Part shown: positions 60,315 to 64,000 of the stretch, piece by piece | How positions within the stretch are numbered: the stretch's first letter is position 1 | How the letters are laid out: every line of letters begins with the position of its first letter | Program-made: the position numbers and the translations under genes | DNA from: Clostridiales bacterium CCNA10 | GTDB taxonomy: Bacteria > Bacillota > Clostridia > Oscillospirales > Oscillospiraceae | Direction: 5' to 3' | Assembly: GCA_003573975.1 (NCBI GenBank) | Contig: AP018533.1 | Coordinates: 3,162,319-3,226,318 of the forward strand | DNA: 64,000 nt | Notes under the pieces: model-generated | Told to the model about the DNA's origin: nothing | The model's input: only the letters and a program-made list of their open reading frames with translations | Databases searched by the model: none

Positions 60315-62387
60315 TTATTCCTCTGCCATCGCCTTGGCGGCCTCAATGGCCTTGGCCTGGGCAGCGGGGGGGCAGTCCTCATAGCGGACGAAGTGGAACA
60401 CGAAGGAGCCGCGGCTCTGAGTCATGGCCCGCAGGTCGATGGCGTAAGAGGTCATCTCCGCCATGGGTACCTCCGCCTCGATGATCTGCTCACCGTCGGC
60501 AGTAGGCGTCATGCCCATCACGCGGCCGCGGCGTTTGTTCAGGTCGCCGATCACGTCTCCCATGTAGCTGTCGGGCACGGTGACCTTCAGCTCGCCCACA
60601 GGCTCCAGCAGGACGGGATTGGCCTCAGGCATGGCGGCCTTATAGGCCAGCTGGGCCGCCGTCTTAAAGGCAATTTCAGAGGAGTCCACGGGGTGGTAGC
60701 TTCCGTCATACAGCACGGCCTTCAGGTTGACCACCGGATAGCCGGCCAGGGGACCGTGGACGCAGGCCTCGCGCAGGCCCTTCTCCACAGCGGGGAAGAA
60801 GTTCTTGGGCACAGAGCCGCCGAACACCTCCTCGGCAAAGACCATCTCCTCCTCGTCAAAGTTGGGCTCAAAGCGGACCCACACATCGCCGAACTGGCCG
60901 GAGCCTCCGGTCTGCTTCTTGTGGCGGCCCTGCTTGGACACAGTCTTGCGGATCTTCTCACGGTAGGGCACACGGGGCGTCTTGAGCTCTGTATCCACAT
61001 TGAAGCGGCTCTTCAGCTTGGACACCAGGACATCCACCTGGATGTCGCCCGCAGCGTAGAGGACCATCTGATGGGTCTCGGCGTTGTTGACCACATGGAA
61101 GCTGGGATCCTCCTCGTTCATCCGGTTCAGGCCCTGGGCCACCTTGTCCTCCTGGCCGCGGGTCTTGGGGGCGATGGCAACGGAGTAGTTGGGCTCGGCA
61201 TAGGGGATGGGGGCCAGGGAGATGACCTTACGTGCGTCACACAGGGTGTCGCCGGTCTTGACCTTTTCCATCTTGCCGATGGCGCCGATGTCGCCGCAGG
61301 AGAGCTCCTTGACCTCCTCGGCCTTCTTGCCCCGCATCATGTACAGGCGGCCCATCTTCTCCGCGCTGCCGGTGCGGGCGTTCACCAGAGCGGTGTCGGC
61401 TGTGACACTGCCGGAGAGGACCTTGACAAAGGAGTACTTGCCGTACTGGTCGGAGACCGTCTTGAACACGAAGGCGCAGGGCACGCCGCCGGGGGCCACC
61501 GCGAACTCCTCCTTGGTTCCGTCGGGAGCGGTCCCCTTACGCATATTGCCCTCAGAGGGATTGGGCAGCAGGTCCACAATGTGGTCCATCAGCATCAGAG
61601 AGCCCATGGTGTTGACCGCAGAGCCGCAGAACACGGGGAACAGGGACAGATCCCGTACGCCCTGGCGCAGGCCCTGGATCATCTCCACATAGGTGAAGTC
61701 CTCACCGGAGAAGAACTTGTCCATGAACTCCTCGCTGGTCTCGGCCACAGACTCCTTCAGGGCGTCGTTGAACTCGGCAATGACCTCGTCCTTGCCCTCA
61801 GGGATCTCGATCTCCACCCGTTTGCCGTTCTGCATCTCATAGGCGCGCTTGTTCAGCACATCGATGATGCCGGTCACCCGCTTGTTGTCATCCCAAATGG
61901 GGACCACCAGGGGGGCGATCTTGTTGCCGAAGCGCTCACGCAAAGCGTCGAAGGTGGCGTTATAGTCGGAGTTCTCCTCGTCCGTCTTGGAGATATAGAT
62001 AAAACGGGGCATATCCCGCTCTTCGCAGTACTTCCAGGCCTTCTCCAGGCCCACGCTGATCCCGTCCTTGGCGGAGCAGACAATGATAGCCGCATCGGCC
62101 ACGGTCAGCGCCTCCATCACCTCGCCGGCAAAGTCAAAGCCGCCCGGGGCGTCCAGCACGTTGATTTTACAGCCCTTGTACTCCAGGGGGGCCACTGCGG
62201 TGGAGATGGAAATCTGGCGCTTAATCTCCTCCGGGTCATAGTCGCAGACGGTGTTCCCGTCCGTAGCCTTCCCCATCCGGTCGATGGCGCCGGTCATATA
62301 GAGCAGGCTCTCTGTCAACGCGGTCTTGCCGCTTCCTCCGTGGCCCAGCAGGCAGACGTTTCGGATATTTTGTACAGAATAGCTCAT
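60315..62387 (-). CDS. Elongation factor G paralogue (EF-G2-like)
   Basis: A 690-residue translational GTPase with the five EF-G domains. The G1 motif is G-H-G-G-S-G-K-T-A-L (15-24), not the G-H-x-D-A-G-K-T-T of canonical EF-G; G3 reads D-A-P-G-G rather than D-T-P-G-H, and G4 is S-K-T-D. This pattern marks the EF-G2 subgroup, whose role differs from the main translocase. Domain IV has Q-T-G-G-S-G-Q-F-G-D-V. No rpsL/rpsG/tuf operon surrounds it, which supports a paralogue. ATG 62387 follows AAGGAGTGG. Confidence 0.88.
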   Translation of the reverse strand: MSYSVQNIRNVCLLGHGGSGKTALTESLLYMTGAIDRMGKATDGNTVCDYDPEEIKRQISISTAVAPLEYKGCKINVLDAPGGFDFAGEVMEALTVADAAIIVCSAKDGISVGLEKAWKYCEERDMPRFIYISKTDEENSDYNATFDALRERFGNKIAPLVVPIWDDNKRVTGIIDVLNKRAYEMQNGKRVEIEIPEGKDEVIAEFNDALKESVAETSEEFMDKFFSGEDFTYVEMIQGLRQGVRDLSLFPVFCGSAVNTMGSLMLMDHIVDLLPNPSEGNMRKGTAPDGTKEEFAVAPGGVPCAFVFKTVSDQYGKYSFVKVLSGSVTADTALVNARTGSAEKMGRLYMMRGKKAEEVKELSCGDIGAIGKMEKVKTGDTLCDARKVISLAPIPYAEPNYSVAIAPKTRGQEDKVAQGLNRMNEEDPSFHVVNNAETHQMVLYAAGDIQVDVLVSKLKSRFNVDTELKTPRVPYREKIRKTVSKQGRHKKQTGGSGQFGDVWVRFEPNFDEEEMVFAEEVFGGSVPKNFFPAVEKGLREACVHGPLAGYPVVNLKAVLYDGSYHPVDSSEIAFKTAAQLAYKAAMPEANPVLLEPVGELKVTVPDSYMGDVIGDLNKRRGRVMGMTPTADGEQIIEAEVPMAEMTSYAIDLRAMTQSRGSFVFHFVRYEDCPPAAQAKAIEAAKAMAEE

Positions 62388-62472
62388 AGTCGTTTCCACT
62401 CCTTAAGTTTAGAACATTCCGGAACACACGGCGTCGGATCGCTCCGCCCGCCCGTGGTGCGTTCTGTTGGTT

Positions 62473-62501
62473 ATTATAACGTAAAAACGCCGTTCTGGCA
62501 A
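62473..62501 (-). promoter_or_regulatory. Promoter of the EF-G paralogue
   Basis: On the minus strand, TTGCCA (62496-62501), a 17-base spacer and TATAAT (62473-62478), about 85 bases before the start codon. Confidence 0.8.
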
Positions 62502-62722
62502 CTATTTTTTTGGACTCCATGGCGGCATGTTCCATTCAAAGCGAACTGTATCCCCTGTATTTTCGTATAAAGTGCCCAATTTCAGCGGTTCCCGTCATTT
62601 TCACCAACCTTACCATCATTTTCTTTTCAATGACACAAAACAGAAACCGCCGGCAGCCCCGGTCCACACGGAAAACAGAGGCACGGGATCGTCCCTTTGC
62701 ATTTACCGGAGAACGGCAAAAA

Positions 62723-62750
62723 GCCCGCAGGCGGACATCCGCCTGCGGGC
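62723..62750 (-). terminator. Terminator of the lipoprotein operon
   Basis: A perfect 13-bp stem GCCCGCAGGCGGA (62723-62735) with 62738-62750 and a two-base loop; TTTTT follows on the minus strand. Confidence 0.85.
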
Positions 62751-62760
62751 CAAAACTCTC

Positions 62761-63237
62761 TTATCCCAGCAGAGCCTCCACCGCCGGGGTATCGGCAGAA
62801 ACTGCCAGCAGCACCGTGCTCCCCTCCTGCCGCAGGACCGCATCCTCCAGCTTCGGGATCTCCCCGGGACGGTAGTCCCGGTTGTTCTCGATCTGACTCT
62901 GAAGATAGGCCTCCAGAGCGCCCTGGGCGGTCTGGGCGGCGCCGCTGTCCGAGAAAATCAGCAGGGACAGCTCCTCGCAGGTGGCGCCGGCGGAGCGGTA
63001 AATGACCCCGTCCGTCAGGTCCTCCCGGCTGAGTCCGGCCTCCTCCAGCTGATACAGCGCCCAGGCGGTGTCGCAGTCCAACTCATCCAGTTCATCCGTA
63101 AACGCGCCGCTGTCCAGGATCGTCTGGACCTGCTCCTTGGTGTAGCCCGCTTCCCCGCCGCTCTGTCCGCCGCAGCCTGCCAGAGCCAGCAGGCACACCG
63201 CAGCTGCCGCCAAGCCGAACAGTTTCATCATTTTCAC
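62761..63237 (-). CDS. DUF4358-like lipoprotein
   Basis: A 158-residue lipoprotein starting (GTG) MKMMKLFGLAAAAVCLLALAG, with lipobox L-A-L-A-G-C-G-G. The mature domain is acidic with a hydrophobic core (L-S-L-L-I-F-S-D-S-G-A-A, then G-S-T-V-L-L-A-V-S) and Y-L-Q-S-Q-I-E-N-N-R-D-Y, as in DUF4358 proteins of Firmicutes (from memory). It is translationally coupled to the SGNH hydrolase upstream by a four-base overlap; GGAGGGAGCAGT precedes the GTG. Surface function unknown. Confidence 0.75.
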   Translation of the reverse strand: MKMMKLFGLAAAAVCLLALAGCGGQSGGEAGYTKEQVQTILDSGAFTDELDELDCDTAWALYQLEEAGLSREDLTDGVIYRSAGATCEELSLLIFSDSGAAQTAQGALEAYLQSQIENNRDYRPGEIPKLEDAVLRQEGSTVLLAVSADTPAVEALLG

Positions 63238-64000
63238 ACTGCTCCCTCCTGTCCCGGATATAAGGTCTCATAGTCCACGGTATGGGTCTTGAGATAGTCC
63301 AGCCATTTCTCACAGTAGGCCTTGCGCAGATGGACGCCGTCCTTGCTGGCGTCGGCGGGCAGTTTTCCGTCCGCCCCAGTGAATTCCGGGTTCAGATCCA
63401 GGAACACCACCTGTTTTTCCTCCGCCGCCTTCCGCATCAGGTCATTGTACACCAGCAGATGCTCATTGGTCAGATAGCTGGGTCCGCCCGACTGGGCGAT
63501 CACATCCTCGTTCAGAGGAATCAAGCCCTGGATATAAATGACGGCGTTGGGCTGGCAGGCCCGGATGTCGTCAATGGCCTTGCAGTAAGCATCATAGAAG
63601 CCCTGGTCATCATAATAGCCCAGTTCGTTGACCCCCAGCGATAGATAGACCTTGCCATACTGCTTCAAGGCCAGGGCCTCCAGCAGGGTATACTTCTGCC
63701 CGTCGATGGTCAGCGCCTTTTTCTCCTCCAGCTTGAAGATGGACAGGCCGTTGGAGGTCAGGTTCTCCCCACAGCCGATCCCGCTGTAAATCATAAACCC
63801 ATCGGTTCGGGAGTCGCCTACAAAGGCGGCGTCCTCAAAATAACTGTTGTCCACCGCCTCCCGCTCCGGCGCGGGCTGGGAGAAGTCATAGGCCGCAGCC
63901 TCGCCGCTCCCGGACGCTTCCAGGTCCTGGGATCCATCTGCCGTGCCTCTCCCAGAGGCACTGCTCCCCCCGTCCGGCGGGGTGGGAACCGAAGCAGAGC
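63234..64000 (-). CDS. SGNH/GDSL-type hydrolase, N-terminus beyond window edge
   Basis: The frame is open to the right edge, so the true start lies outside; about 255 codons are visible. The first about 50 are Ser/Gly/Pro-rich, a linker usual after a signal peptide or lipid anchor. The catalytic domain has block I A-F-V-G-D-S-R-T-D-G (nucleophile Ser), S-L-G-V-N-E-L-G and block V D-G-V-H-L. SGNH enzymes deacylate sugars, wall polymers or lipids. It is paired with the DUF4358-like lipoprotein, a recurrent surface pair in Clostridia. Confidence 0.82.
   Translation of the reverse strand, partial: SASVPTPPDGGSSASGRGTADGSQDLEASGSGEAAAYDFSQPAPEREAVDNSYFEDAAFVGDSRTDGFMIYSGIGCGENLTSNGLSIFKLEEKKALTIDGQKYTLLEALALKQYGKVYLSLGVNELGYYDDQGFYDAYCKAIDDIRACQPNAVIYIQGLIPLNEDVIAQSGGPSYLTNEHLLVYNDLMRKAAEEKQVVFLDLNPEFTGADGKLPADASKDGVHLRKAYCEKWLDYLKTHTVDYETLYPGQEGAV

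Noticed and set aside
60393..62570. 725-codon plus-strand frame
   Set aside because: Antisense to the EF-G paralogue; composition of His/Leu/Gly/Val is typical of shadow frames.

Overview
The window looks like a chromosome segment from a GC-rich, spore-forming member of the Clostridia, probably an Oscillospirales gut bacterium of the Flavonifractor/Intestinimonas type. That placement is an inference from the sigK remnant, the gene families present and the GC-rich codon use of the right half; no rRNA is available to test it. The window has two parts. Bases 1 to about 32,915 are the right portion of a large integrative conjugative element (ICE) that runs off the left edge. Bases from about 32,915 to 64,000 are host chromosome. 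The junction lies inside the sporulation gene sigK: its N-terminal half is intact at 32,897-33,244 and breaks exactly where the conserved C-I-E-N segment should continue.

The ICE backbone (1-26,066) is almost entirely on the minus strand. Read in the direction of transcription it holds a DNA-binding-like protein and a partner, a VirB2-like pilin subunit, a 37-residue membrane peptide, a VirB6/TrbL-like channel protein, a Gly/Ala-rich membrane protein, a C39-like cell-wall peptidase, a PrgI-VirB4 fusion ATPase, wHTH-type accessory proteins, a VirD4 coupling ATPase and an S1-like protein. These are followed by a surface module: a membrane-anchored secreted protein, a sortase, a CAP-domain protein and a 1,561-residue thioester/SpaA-repeat adhesin. 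Several small unknown proteins and a NYN-domain putative nuclease come last. Relaxase and recombinase are not in the window and probably lie to the left.

The cargo (26,700-32,200) is mostly on the plus strand: a flavin reductase with a divergent HxlR regulator, a MarR regulator heading a two-protein radical SAM pair, a small membrane protein, a short flavodoxin, an SRPBCC protein, a truncated macro domain and small unknowns. It is bracketed by diverged inverted copies of a 36-bp sequence. A double-HTH regulator sits at the ICE end beside the sigK junction.

The chromosomal part holds glycerate metabolism (2-hydroxyacid dehydrogenase, CdaR-like regulator, glycerate kinase), a PepD dipeptidase with a PqqD-like protein and an OPT transporter, and a TetR-MATE-cytidylate-kinase-like-lipoprotein operon in which two genes carry internal deletions. 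It continues with an IS1182-type insertion carrying a nonsense codon, the lower-glycolysis cluster pgk-tpiA-gpmI-eno, trmL, an AT-rich orphan gene, tRNA-Leu(GAG), a second MATE transporter, mgtE behind a long structured leader RNA ending in a terminator, an RluA-type pseudouridine synthase, a split transketolase, an EF-G paralogue, and a lipoprotein/SGNH-hydrolase pair cut by the right edge.
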